Positions 39,921-52,240 of a DNA stretch of 64,000 bases are shown piece by piece. Every line of letters begins with the position of its first letter. Within the stretch, counting starts at the first letter, position 1. The notes beneath the pieces are model-generated. The model was not told the DNA's origin and searched no databases. It saw only the letters and a program-made list of their open reading frames with translations. The DNA comes from Mangifera indica (lineage: Eukaryota > Streptophyta > Magnoliopsida > Sapindales > Anacardiaceae): assembly GCF_011075055.1 (NCBI RefSeq), contig NC_058137.1, positions 20,817,463 to 20,881,462 of the forward strand, read 5' to 3'. The position numbers and the translations under genes were made by a program.

Positions 39921-41903
39921 ATGTTTTCTAAAACAAAATGGAGTAATCAAAGTAATACAGAGATGGAATACCCTCCAGCCACGCTGACTACCCTCGCAGC
40001 CGATCACTGTAAGTTAAGTTTTCATTTATACCTGCTGAGTTTTATGAAACTAATGTGTTCATTTTCAGGACCTATGAGTCAAACTCCAGTAGATCCCTCT
40101 CAAAGGAGCCAAAGTGAAGGAACAGCCCCTCAGGTACCCCAAGGGGCACTCAGTGCACATGATGTGCGAGAGATATTTAGGGAGATGATGAGAGAGCACA
40201 AAGGTGCTCCTACACAGGGAAGTGAGACGGCTCATACGCCGCCAATCCAGGGACATGATATGAGAGAGGTTACTTCAGTATCTACAGCAGCCCCAGTGAG
40301 GACTCAGTTGCATCCTATTTTCAACCTCCCTAGTATGCACAAACCTCAAAAATTTGATGGTGCAAGGGACCCAATAGCAGCTGAAGAGTGGTTAGAATCA
40401 GTAGAGAGTGTCATGGCCTTGTTTGACATGACTGACCAAGAAAGAGTGAGATATGCCACTTATCTTTTCAAGTCAGGGGCAAGAATATGGTGGAACTTAG
40501 TCAGGGAGACGGTCAATGTCTCAGAAATGACATGGACCGAGTTTAGGCGCCGATTCGAGGCAGAGTACAGGGGCGCCGATGTTACTTGTATCAGGGCCCA
40601 GGAGTTTATCAGTCTAGTGCAAGGGACAGACTCTGTAAAAGAATATTCCACAAAGTTTAATCAATTGTCCCAGTATGCCCCTAAGATAGCTAGCACAGAA
40701 ATAGGGCGTATGCAGAAGTTTGTGTACGGGCTGGATCCAGAGATAGCTCGAGACGTTATGACCGGGGCGCAGCCACCCAGAACTTATGCAGAGGCCCTTG
40801 ATAGAGCTTTGAGGGCAGAGGTTTTTGTTAGGAGAAGGTTTGGTCAGACTACAGGGCAAAAGGTTACACCTCCTACTACCATGCCAGCTCCCCCGGTGAG
40901 TAGTGATTCAGCTTCAGCACAAAGAGGCCCTCCGCCAGAGCGAGACAGAAAGGGTAAACGACCTCTCCAGTTCAGAGGCATGAAAAAGAACTGGAAGAGT
41001 GGAAAGAAACAAAGAGGACCTGAGATACCAGCTTGCCAGAAATGTGGGAAGCACCATAGAGGAGAGTGTTTGACATGTCAGGCAGTTTGTTTCAGATGTC
41101 GTCAGCCTGGACATATTGCTCGTTTCTGTACAGCTGCCCCAGTTAAAGTAGAGCAGCAGCAGCCTATAGGAGGGGCTACAGCCAGAGTTTATACGATCAC
41201 CCAGGGCCCAGCAGAGGCTAACCCATCAGCAGTCACGGGTCAGATTCTCTATCTTGATACTCCTATTTATGTTTTAATTGATTGTGGGGCTACTCATTGT
41301 TTTATAGCCAAAGGTTTGCTTGAGAGGTTAAAGTTGCAACCTGTTAGAATAGCCCAGAGGATTATGATTGAATTGCCTGATGGAGGGTCAGTCATTAGTG
41401 AGATGATGCTACTAGGACAGAGTATTATGATTCAGGGTCGACAGTTACTAGTGGACCTAATTGTGTTCGAAATGCCAGATTTTGACATGATTTTAGGGAT
41501 GGACTTTTTGGGGAGATACGGAGCTGAAATTGATTGTAAAAAGAAGAAAGTGAGATTTAACCTAGACTCTGGAGATCAATTTGAGTTCGGTGAGGGTCAT
41601 ATCCGGAGTTTGATGATTAGTATGTTAAAAGCTAGTAAAATGTTGAAAAAGGGGTGTACAGGATATTTGGCTTATATAGTGAGCAAGGTTGAGTCAGGCC
41701 CAACTATTGAGGAAACACCAGTGGTACGTGAGTTTCCAGATGTGTTTCCAAGTGAGCTACCGGGATTAGCTCCCGAGAGAGAGATTGAGTTTAGCATAGA
41801 GTTGGCACCTGGCACAGCACCTATTTCAAGAGCACCCTATCGAATGGCCCCTGCTGAGTTACAAGAATTAAAAAAAACAGCTTCAGGAGTTATTAGATCA
41901 TAG
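39921..41903 (+). pseudogene. gag: gag-protease part of the gypsy polyprotein
   Basis: A capsid domain is visible around WTEFRRRFEAEYRGADVT and EYSTKFNQLSQYAP. It is followed by a Lys/Arg-rich linker, a degenerate knuckle CQKCGKHHRGEC and a CCHC zinc knuckle CFRCRQPGHIARFC. The protease has DCGATHCFI where most relatives have Asp-Ser/Thr-Gly, so Cys replaces the usual residue. The frame continues into the start of RT (APYRMAP) and is lost at an A8 run (41870-41877), ending at 41903. The biological start is probably an internal Met near 40074 (MSQTPVDPS); the upstream stretch is leader-like. Confidence 0.9.
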
Positions 41904-41949
41904 TTTTATTAGACCGAGCCATTCACCTTGGGGAGCTCCTATCTTATTT

Positions 41950-42747
41950 GTGAAAAAGAAAGACGGGTCTATGAGAATGTGCATTGATTACAGAGAGCTA
42001 AATAAGGCCACAGTTAAGAACAAGTACCCGTTACCCAGGATTGATGATTTATTTGATCAGTTGAAGGGATCCGTGGTCTTCTCCAAGATAGATTTGAGAT
42101 CTGGTTATCACCAGGTGAGAGTGACAGAGAAGGATATACCCAAGACAGCTTTCCGAACGAGGTATGGCCACTTTGAGTTTGTAGTGATGCCATTCGGATT
42201 GACAAATGCCCCTGCAGTATTTATGGATTTGATGAATAGGGTATTTCATGACTGCCTGGATAAATTTATTGTGGTATTCATTGATGATATCTTAGTATAT
42301 TCTTGCAGTCGAGAGGAGCATGAACAACACTTGAGGTTTACCCTTCAGAGATTGAGAGAGAAACAACTATATGCCAAATTCTCAAAATGTGAATTTTGGC
42401 TAGATAGAGTTACCTTTTTGGGGCATGTGATTTCAGCAGAGGGTATATCAGTGGATCCCAGTAAGATTGAGGCAATAGTTGAATGGCAAAGACCAAAGAC
42501 AGTCAAAGAGGTTCGTAGTTTCCTAGGTTTGGCAGGGTATTATCGGAGGTTTGTGGAAGGATTTGCCAGATTAGCTAGACCTCTTACAACCCTCACAAAG
42601 AAAACAATACCATTTCAGTGGTCAGATGCCTGTGAGACAAGCTTCCAAGAATTGAAAAGAAGATTGACTACTGCTCCAGTGTTATCACTTCCAGAGGAAG
42701 GAGTTGAGTATGATTTATATACGGATGCCTCACATGGTGGTTTATGA
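41950..42747 (+). pseudogene. pol: Reverse transcriptase and start of RNase H of the gypsy polyprotein
   Basis: This piece is in the +1 frame relative to gag. It contains [17 protein letters not shown], the palm motif FIDDILVYS with both catalytic aspartates, FLGHVIS, and [11 protein letters not shown]. The RNase H domain begins with YDLYTDASH, then TGA (42745-42747) interrupts it at a conserved glycine position. Reading resumes in the same frame at 42751. Confidence 0.92.
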
Positions 42748-42750
42748 GCA

Positions 42751-43305
42751 GTGTTGATGCAGCGAGGCAAGGTGATAGCATATGCCTCAAGACAATTGAA
42801 AGAATTTGAAACACGATACCCCACTCATGATTTGGAGTTAGCAGCGGTGGTTTTTGCTTTGAAAATTTGGAGACACTATTTGTATGGGGTAAAATGTAAT
42901 ATTTATACTGATCATAAGAGCCTCAAATATTTCTTCACTCAGAAGGAATTAAATATGAGGCAGAGGCGATGGCTCGAGCTAGTAAAAGACTATGATTGTG
43001 ATATTAAATACCATCCAGGTAAGGCTAATGTGGTTGCAGACGCCCTTAGTAGAAACGTGATGATATCACAATTGACGGTCCAGAGAGAAATTCAGAGAGA
43101 GATGGACCGAGAGCAGATTGAGCTTGTGATTGGGGCTCTCGCCAAGTTAGAGATTCAACCCACTCTCCTAGATGAGATTCGAGAGGCTCAGACACAAGAT
43201 GAATGGTGTCAACAGAAACTTCAAAAGGTTCAAGACTTGAGACAGATTTTCAAGTATCGAATGAAATTCTCAAATTCAGAGATCGAGTATATGTTCCCCA
43301 GATAA
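42751..43305 (+). pseudogene. pol: RNase H remainder and connection of the gypsy polyprotein
   Basis: Same frame as the RT piece. It holds [11 protein letters not shown], the [20 protein letters not shown] segment and IYTDHKSL, all RNase H landmarks, then the WLELVKDYD and [14 protein letters not shown] connection. The frame is lost again between about 43250 and 43280, where the integrase frame takes over. Confidence 0.9.
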
Positions 43306-44597
43306 CTGATTTGAGACAGAAAATTCTTACAGAGGCTCATAGTTCTCTTTACACTGCCCACCCTGGGGGTGTAAAGATGTATCAAGATTTAAAAAGACAT
43401 TTTTGGTGGTCAGGCATGAAAAAGGATATAGGTGAGTTTGTTACTAGATGTCTCACCTGTCAGCAAATTAAGGCCGAACACCAGAGACCTGCAGGGTTAC
43501 TTCAGCCTCTACCTATTCCAGAATGGAAATGGGAGCATATCTCCATGGATTTCATTAGTGGACTCCCTAGAGCTCAGAATGGATGTAATGCTATTTGGGT
43601 GATTGTTGATAGATTAACCAAGTCAGCTCATTTCCTGTCCATCAAAGATACTACTACCACAGATCAATTGGGGAGATTATATGTTAGAGAAATTATTAGA
43701 TTACACGGTGTACCCAGGACTATAGTATCTGATCGTGATACAAGATTTGTATCAGCTTTCTGGAAGAGTCTCCAAAGATCCTTGGGTACTAATTTGGCAT
43801 TTAGTACAGCCTATCATCCTCAGACAGATGGTCAGACGGAGAGGGTTAATCAGATTTTGGAAGACATGTTGAGAGCTTGTTGCCTAGATCATAAAGCCAC
43901 GTGGGTAGAAATGTTGCCCTTGGTGGAGTTTGCTTACAATAATAGCTATCAGACGACTATTCAGATGGCACCTTATGAGGCATTATATGGTAGGAGGTGT
44001 CGTTCTCCTCTTCATTGGGATGGGATAGGAGAGAGAGATGTGTTATCCCAATCCCTTGGGCCCGAATTGACCCAGAAAATGATTGATGATGTCCAACTGA
44101 TCAGGCAGAGAATAAAACAAGCTCAAGATCGACAGAAAAGCTACGCAGATCATCGACGTCGAGACTTGGAATTCAATGTAGGTGAATTTGTATTTGTAAA
44201 GGTTGCTCCATTCAAGCATTTGATGAGATTCGGAAAGAAGGGAAAGCTAGCTCCCAGATTTATTGGTCCATATGAGATACTTGAGAGAGTTGGTAAAGTG
44301 GCTTACAGATTAGCCTTACCAACGAGTATGGACCGGATTCATGATGTATTTCATGTCTCATCGTTAAGAAAATGTCTTGGTGATCATTTCCAGGTTGTGA
44401 ATACAGAAGATATTAAGTTATCAGAAGACCTTAGTTATGAAGAAAAACCGATTCAGATACTTGACAGAAGAATTAAACAACTAAGGAACCGACAGATTCC
44501 TCTAGTAAAAGTCTTGTGGAGAAGCCAGAAGTTAGAGGAGGCTACCTGGGAAATGGAGCAAACCATGAAGGAGAAGCATCCAGAGTTGTTTTTGTGA
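43250..44597 (+). pseudogene. pol: Integrase and chromodomain-like tail of the gypsy polyprotein
   Basis: The HHCC zinc finger (EAHSSLYTAH to CLTCQQIK), the core aspartates in MDFISGLP and SDRDTRF, and the glutamate in HPQTDGQTERVNQ are all present. GKLAPRFIGPYEI and DVFHVSSLRK follow. The C-terminus (IQILDRRIKQLR, IPLVKVLWRS, EEATWE) is chromodomain-like, as in Tekay/Del chromoviruses that favour heterochromatin. The open frame extends back to 43203, but similarity starts only near 43260. Confidence 0.92.
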
Positions 44598-44633
44598 ATT
44601 CCGAGGACGAAATTCTTGTGAGGGGGGAAGAGT

Positions 44634-46914
44634 TGTAATACCCTCAGGTATATTTCAGGGGTAATTATGTCTTTTGACCCTGTTTTGAGATTTTTCTCAT
44701 TTTAAATATATATATGTATGGGTGTGTTTTTTTTTATATACATATATATGTATACCTAAAGAAAAAGAAAAAAAAAAGAAAAGAAAAGAAAAGGAAAAAG
44801 ACAAAAAGAAAAAGAGAAAGAGATAAGGCTTATTAGATAAAGAAAAAGAGAAGACTTTTCCATTATTTTGCATCTTCTTCCGTAAAAAGCTCCAGCAGCC
44901 ACATTCTTCATACTTTTCTTTGCTTTCTTGAAGAAAATAAGGAAGGATTGGAAGGAGTTTGGAAGAGAAGAAAGAAAAGAAAAGAAAAGGAAGCACTTGG
45001 AAACTTTGGTAACCAAAGATCTCCTTTCTTCTCCTTTCATCTATGTTTATATGCATGTTATGTGAATATGTTAGAGTGTTTTGGTATTGATTTAAAGTGA
45101 TCTTGGTGATAAAGGAAGCAAAACAAAGAGGAGGAAGCCAACTTTCAAAGATTTGGCTTGAAATAAGGTAAGGGGTTTCCTCCTTGATATGTGATATGTT
45201 TTAGGGTTTTGGTTCCTTAGATCTATATTATATATGTTGATTTTGATGTTGAGGAATGTTGTTTTGCCATTTGGGATGTCTATGTATGTGATTTTGCTCA
45301 TGGCAGAAAGTTACAGAATATTTACATTTTTTGCCACTGAGTTCGTCCCATGTTTTGGCTGCCTTATTGAATGAATTATGAGTGCTATTATATCTTGTTG
45401 GAAAGATCTTTGAATCCTCTTTCCAATGATATATAGCTTATATGAATTAGAGATCATTTGGACTGTTAAAGATTGTATAAACCGAAAGGACTGTTTTACT
45501 AAAGAAAAACAGGGGAGGCAGTTTTTGCCACTGAATTTATCTGCTGTTTTGACTGTCTGATTGAATGAATTATGAGTGCTATTATAGGTCGTTGGAAAGA
45601 TCTTTGAATCCTCTTTTCAACGATATATATTTTGTATGAATTATAAACCATTTGGGCTGTTAAATTGTATAAAAAGTATGCTGCCCTGCTAAATGTCTGT
45701 TCTGTGAACAGTATTTCGTAATTTTATCACTGAGTTTAGCTCACATTTTGACTGCCATATCTATTGAATTATGAGTGCTATTATAGGTCGTTGGAAAGAT
45801 CTTTGAATCCTCTTTTCAACGATATATAGCTTGTATGAATTAGAAACCGTTTGGGATGTTAAATTGTATGAAAAAGAAGGTTGCCCTGTTAAATGACTGT
45901 TCTGTGAACAGTGTTTTGCAATTCTGGGCAGGAAAGAAAGAAAGAAAAGGAAGAAGAAAGGAAAGAAAGGAAAGGAAAGGAAAGAAAAGAAGGAAAGAAA
46001 AAGAAAGAAAAATAAGAAAAAGAATTTGGGACTCAAGATTTAGGGGTCGTCCCAAGAGTAATGTCTGGTGAGTTATGAATAAAATTAAATGGAAACAAAT
46101 TTAGTAAAATATAAGATCCGTATGTATGCTATAAACTATGAGGGGGCACTTTACACTACACCGCCCGCAGTAGGGCACGTCCGCAGTAGGACACGTCCGT
46201 AGTAGGACATAGACCCCTAGTAGGGTCCGCTCACAGTAGAGCATGCTCGCAGTAGAGCTCAATTCAGATTCAGAAATAGTGTAGTGAAAGAAAAAGAGCT
46301 TGAGCTTAGAAAAGTGTCAAATCCCTATAGTTAGCTTCTAGAAAGTATTAAATAGACACCAGATGGGACGAAGTATGACCCAAATAGTAAAGAGTGAACT
46401 AAATTATCCCCTCAATCTCTTATAAAGGTTAAGATGTGAGGTTGAGTCCCAAAAGTGAGTTAGAACAGGAAAAAGGGATAGTTTACTTAATTTTTCCCCT
46501 TACTGAGTGTTCTTATCACTCACTCCCTTTTCTTTCCTGATTGCAGGTACAGGTGATCGAGGTAGCTGCGAGGCAGGGTCAGGTCAGCGTAGGTAGATCC
46601 AGCTGGAGCAGGTTATCTCTGGTTTTTATTACATGCATACAGTAACATGTTCTTATGGACTTTTGACTTTTGAGATTATGGTACAGTTACATATGATTAC
46701 TCCCTATTTTCAGATACTTTCAGATGAGTCTTCATATGAGTATATACATCTTTTGTTCGCTTCCAGATTTTCAATTTTCTTGGAATACTTTCTAAACACT
46801 TTTAAAGATGCATTTATTGTAAAGTATTTTTAAAAAGAAAAAAATAGACGCTACGAATATTAATTCGTAACATTTCTCCTTTGATGGGTAGTACTTCTAA
46901 GGAGGGATGTTACA
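44634..46914 (+). repeat. 3' LTR of the gypsy element
   Basis: 2281 bp, same ends as the 5' LTR. It is shorter mainly because the GAAA microsatellite near 45931 has fewer units. Substitutions seen against the 5' LTR include those at the G/T after ACA near 45327, and G/A near 46645 and 46811. Confidence 0.95.
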
Positions 46915-47438
46915 TAATTATTGTGTTTGGTTAAATGTAATAAAAGATTACTAGTAAATTATTTTATTTAAATACTCTTGAATATAATTATTTTTAAATA
47001 TTTTTTATATTATTTGTCATAATAATTAAAAATAAATTTATTTTTGTCTCAAAAATTAATAAATAATAATATAATTATAATAAAATTAAGATTACCTCGG
47101 TAATATTTAAATATCTAAGGTGAATGTGGTAATCAGATTATCACCTATATTACCTGTCATGTCAGTATTAGTAATAGAAGATTACTATAATATTTTATTA
47201 CTGATAAACTAAACAAAAGAATAAAAGATAGATTACCAAGATAATCCTAAAAAACCTAAACCAAATGCCCCTAAAATGTTCTCATTTTATTTTGACAAAA
47301 TTTTACAACAACCGCATAAATTTATCTAGTCTTTTCACTATAAAAACCGGTAACTTGTTTGAAAAAGGTAAATAGTATTTCTCTTATTATATTAAAAAGA
47401 TGTCTTGTCCAGTAAATGTAATTCTGAGCGAAATTTAA

Positions 47439-50400
47439 TCATATGAATATTGAAATCAAAATGGCAAGCCAAAACAATAAAAGGAAAGTAATAATAGAAG
47501 GAGAAAACCAACTTCCGAATCCGCCAAATCCATTATAAAAATCATCCTCCCAAGCTAAAGCCTCCCCACTGCGTATTTTTTCTGAACTTATCACAGAATT
47601 TTCTGCTTGGTCAGCCAATCTTATATGGCGCAAAATGTGAGGAAAAACCTTCTTATAAGACTCTTCACCAATCAATAAATCTGAATGTCCAAAGCCCTCC
47701 ACAACGATCCTTTCATGTCTAAATTTTGGTTGGTGAAGCTTCATGTATTTGTTAGCAAGAAATGAAGTTTCTGGGGTCACAAGAAGACACCTTCCACCAG
47801 AAATGTACAATGTTGATACTGCCATTCTCTCTGGATGAATCAAATATGAGTTGTATCCATGGCTGTTCACTATAAATCCTGCGTTGCAAATTTTTCTGAG
47901 GTGGGAAAATCCTGCCATGGGAACTCTTGTGGCGCTTTGCTTGTTTAACCAATGGTGCATCGAAGGGCTTACGTTTTGATGCCAGAATGCGTTGCCAAAT
48001 ATGCCTGAAAGAGCCTCACATTCTTTGTATCTGCATCTCTCATACCGTGGAATCAAACAGGCTATGCATTTCAGTAGCTGATGTCGAAAACTGGTTTTCG
48101 ATGTGTCCAATAGAGGCAAAATTTTGTCCTTGCCTAGTATGGCCATTGACACCTGCAGTGTGTTAAGTGAATATCTAAGGTTCAAGTCCAAGGCTAATCA
48201 AGAATATTCAACTATGTTAAAGTACAAGATGTTAGAAAATTTTCTTACATGCATTAACATTAATCATGATTTTAGTTTAATAAAACCGAATAATTGAATA
48301 ATCTATTTGCAGTTTATAAATGTTTTAAGTGATCAATAAAAATAACTCTAATATATTTAAAAAGTTATGATCTGAATAGAAAATATTAGTATAACCCTTA
48401 AAACTTATTGAACCTTTAATGGGAGAGTTCATTAACCTATTATATATTAGTTAGATCCCTCTCTAAAACTCTCATTGAAGTCTTCATTCAAGGGAGGTTT
48501 CCCAAGCGGACAACCCGTTACTCTAATGCAGGTAATCTTGATAGTTTTTTGGTAGACTCTAGATGCATGATGTTCTAGGTATTCTTATAATGCTAGAGTT
48601 TTCAATTCAGTATCATATGAAATTAGGATTTCATGATTAAAGTTATATGTGCATGTGAATTAAATCTTACACAAGATTTAAGGTCGTGGGGCAAAAGTCT
48701 TAACGAATTTCCAATTTAGATGGATAAAACTAATGGAAAAGCTTACAGGGATCAAGGGAAGCCACATTTTGAATCTACTCAATGCATTGAGCTTGAAGAA
48801 CATTGAAGAGTTTGTGCAGGACAGAGAAGCAATGTGGTTTGATGAGACATGTCCTCCCAAGAGGGCCATGTGAACAGCCATGCCCCCAACACAGTGTGCA
48901 ACAACATGAACTTTTTTGCTCTTCCCATGCAATTCGAGGATCTTAGCAATTACTGCAAAAGCCAGAAAGAACTAAGAAAATTCTCACTTAGAACATGATT
49001 TAATCAGCAAGAGTAAGTCTCTTGTTATACCAGCAGGAATATCAAATCTTGCAATATCTTCAATTGAGAAGTTGTTTGAAGGATGTGAAGGGTGCAATCT
49101 TGATTGCAGTAGCCAAATCTCATGCTCTTCTTCTAATAAAGTTCTCACTAAATCGTTTGGTTCTGATGGAAGGCAGTAACTTTCTATAGCATAACCATTA
49201 AGAAGGAGAACAGGATTTTTTTGTTTCCCTCTTTTAAGCTGACATGGAATTCGGTTGTTCATCCATTGCTTGCAACTGATGATAGATCCATCTTCTGCAT
49301 TATCCACAGTAGTCAAACATAGATAACTTATAAGTACATAACCAAAGAAACAATTAGAGTTTCTGTGTAAATTCTAAGCTAATTTCATTCTCAGGATCTT
49401 AAAAACATGGATTTCAATTTCTGAATACCTGTTTTGATTTCATAAAGAGTGCTGTTTGGATAAGGTTTATGATAAGAATCTAACTGGATGCAGGCCTTGT
49501 GGTTCCCTCTGGGTATTTGCAATATATATGTTCTCAGGAGAGCCTGTGCAAAAAGGCCTATGAACCTTCTCCTATTTCCTTCAAGACTCATGAGACTCTT
49601 TAGTAGCTCGATTAGCGAAATTCGAAGCTCTCCAGTTATATTTATCATTTCTTGCCTGGAACTTATTCCTGAAATTTGTTTGAATGTCACATACAATGTA
49701 GTTGCCTCCCTCCAAGCGTACAACGATAATAGAAAGGGGTTCATTATCTTCTGTCCCTCAAGAACATATCTGCACAATATCAGATTTTATTAAGCTATGA
49801 AACAGAAGAAAAGTTAAAATGAATTTGAATTCGGATTGCATTGTACCTCAAACCAGAAGATGAAGTGAGAAGAAGACGATAATGCATGTAATGTGTGTAA
49901 GGAGTTCTGTAATCCACTTTGCACAGGTCTACTTCTCCATCAAGAACATGTAATGGATCCTTTTCAATGGCTGCAAAAACAATATGCCCTCCAACTTTTC
50001 CTCTTAAAAGTGGATGAGATTCTCCATTCACTGAATTGTTGGAGTTCATTTTCATTTTCAGATAAGCAGTGCAAGGCATACCTCCAATATACCCTGAAAG
50101 GGTCTCTTTGATCTCAACAGTTGATCTATCAGAGCTCCTTGATTTTTTATTATTGACGAAAATTGGGTATTGGTCAGCAGTCTTAACTGCAAGGTCTATG
50201 CCTTTTTTGCTTTTGTACTCTAAGACGTCTTTCACAAGGTGTTTACTTACATGCTCAGCTGCTGCTGCAACTGTAAGAGATGGATTTATGCCTACAGAAC
50301 ATGGAATTAAAGAAGCATCACAAACATAGAGGCCTGGGTGCACAGTTGTGGAAGCCTTTGTGTCAAAAACCTGACCATTGGAGTTGCAGACGCCGTGTGC

Positions 50401-52240
50401 AGGATCTGAAGCTGCATTGCAGCCACCTAAAAGATGAACTGAAGTGCTTCTGTACCTCGACAAAAACAGGATTCCCCCAAATTTTTTGGCAAGCTTTTGA
50501 AAGAACTTAATTTTTTGTGGGAGTAAAGGATCACAGGGTGGACTGAAACAAATTTTATTAGTGCCCTTGTCAAAAACGATTTTCCCATCACTCTCATCAT
50601 ATCCCATTGCATTAAGAGCCACTGCTTGGCTTGATTTGAAACCAATGAAATGTTTTAACTTGTCTATAATCCCATGAAATAACCAGTAACCAGTTGGCCA
50701 TCCATAAGATACTATCCCTTTAAACACAAGGTAGGGATAAGCAGTTGGAAGAACAGCACTCTACAGCATAACAGCACTAGTGTTAGAAGAGTCCACACTG
50801 GAAGATGAACAAAAAATAAAAAAAAAAACCCACTTGCAAAGTAAATTGAGTTTTTGAGCATGGTGAAATGTTAAACCTGGATAGTGAAACCCAATGAAGA
50901 AGTATGAGATGAAGAGATAGCTGGCCCTGGCCGCATTTCGAAGGGTCTTTCCAGGATTTGCTTTCTGTCTAATCCATAAGCATTAAGTGGAGCAGGGCTT
51001 CCTGCAAGATAAGCAACAGTATTGCCATTGCAGCTGAATCCAGAACCAAGTACTTCTGAGAGTTCTAATCCTCTCATTTGTGACCGAAAAAGTATCTCAG
51101 TACTGCCAAATACACCAGCTGCAAAACATATTTTTCCAACTTCGTTATAAATTCTGAGACATTGTTCTGATAAATATCCAACATTTGTAACTAGTGGATC
51201 CTACCTGATAGAATTACAAAATCAGCCGCTACATTGTCAATCTCATTTAAATAAACAAGCCATCTTCTTCTTTTTCTGATACTTCTGCCTTCCTGGTGAC
51301 ATTCATGATGAGGGTTTTTGACCACATACTGAACTTGACATCCTGTTTCAACTATACATCCTGCCTGCTTCACCAAAACATTCAGATTGAAATCATTCAG
51401 TGTAAATAAAAATACAGTTATATATGCCAAAGCTCAAACATATACGGAGTTATAGAGAATATGCCTGGATTGCTGAAAGGATATAATTTTTGTCGGTGGA
51501 GTTTTTGGCATTATAAGGGCACCCAGCAAGGCAATTTCCGCAGGCTAAGCAGCTGCCTGTCTGTTGAAGCTTCATAGGATGGAGTGGTGATTCTTCAACA
51601 TCAAAATTTATGCTTAGTTTCACCAAGTCTTCACAACTTGCTTCAAACTCTCCATCCACTATTTCCCTCATGACTTTGGAAACAGGAAACCTGACAGCAG
51701 CTGTTTGTACTCCTAGCATGGTCGCTGCAGAAGCTTCACATCTATCCCAATCCCGTTCCCACTCCTTCGGCCACTTCGGGTCCCTTCTAGCCCGAACTGG
51801 CGTTGGCAGCATAACTCCAGCATTGACTAGTGAACCTCCCCCAAGCCCACAAGCTATTGCTGCCAGAGAATCACCTTGTTCATAGAGCTGCAATCAAGAA
51901 CAAACTGTAAGTTCCAGAGAGAATGTAATAGTCTTCAACACCACAAAAGCAAGAAGAAAAGGGAAAGTTTAACCTGAAACAAAGCATCTTTTGGGCCAAA
52001 GCTGACACCTAAGTTCTTGTTTTCCACCCTTAAGGCTGACATGATCTTCATACTATTAGTGGGAAAATCATGAGCTTCCCATTGCCTGCCTTTCTCTACT
52101 AAGCATACCTTTATCCCAGCCATTGACAGCCGAAAAGCTGCAACAGAGCCGCCATATCCAGACCCCACAACAACAGCATCATAACCATCTTCTTCTTCTT
52201 CTTCATCACACAACCTCTCTTCTATATCAGTTTGTTTCAT
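47439..52240 (-). CDS. GMC/cholesterol-oxidase-like flavoprotein fused to an alpha/beta hydrolase, nine exons
   Basis: Minus-strand exons 52240-51974, 51887-51465, 51364-51205, 51118-50877, 50760-49847, 49769-49429, 49294-49031, 48952-48747 and 48152-47439 join exactly in frame to 1176 aa. The FAD Rossmann motif VVVGSGYGGS lies at residues 24-33 and GGGSLVNAG at 105-113. A Cys cluster C-x2-C-x2-C-x3-C (202-212) follows. HLLGG (His473) and GINPSLT (Asn523) are GMC C-terminal landmarks, supporting oxidation of a sterol-like or other lipid alcohol. From about residue 784 a second domain is an alpha/beta hydrolase with AHCVGG at the nucleophile elbow (Cys891 where Ser is usual) and GFGHSD (His1095). 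The last 20 or so residues are a hydrophobic tail anchor. Intron 2 uses a GC donor (CAG|GCATAT). The architecture matches long plant proteins annotated cholesterol oxidase-like; substrate unknown. Confidence 0.92.

Larger units (their letters stand above)
37585..46914 (+). mobile_element. Ty3/gypsy chromovirus (Tekay/Del-like), full length but coding-defective
   Basis: 9330 bp with TG...CA LTRs of 2302 and 2281 bp and a perfect 5-bp target duplication TAATT (37580-37584, 46915-46919). A primer-binding site TGGTATCAAAGC (39889-39900) fits initiator Met tRNA. A polypurine tract AGGGGGGAAGAG (44621-44632) precedes the 3' LTR. The order gag, protease, RT, RNase H, integrase, chromodomain-like tail, plus long LTRs, fits the Tekay/Del lineage. 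The LTRs differ by about ten substitutions by eye plus microsatellite length, so the insertion is recent. Two frameshifts and a stop break the polyprotein, so it cannot move by itself. Confidence 0.96.
37458..47271. mobile_element. MITE split by the gypsy element
   Basis: Left end GGGGCGTTTGGTTTGGG at 37458 and right end (reverse complement) GGGGCATTTGGTTTAGG ending at 47271 match at 15 of 17. The two halves, 37458-37584 and 46920-47271, are AT-rich with ATTACC/GGTAAT motifs and together make roughly 480 bp. Ends resemble PIF/Harbinger- or hAT-type MITEs; I could not settle the target duplication. The gypsy element at 37585-46914 lies entirely inside it. Confidence 0.65.
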
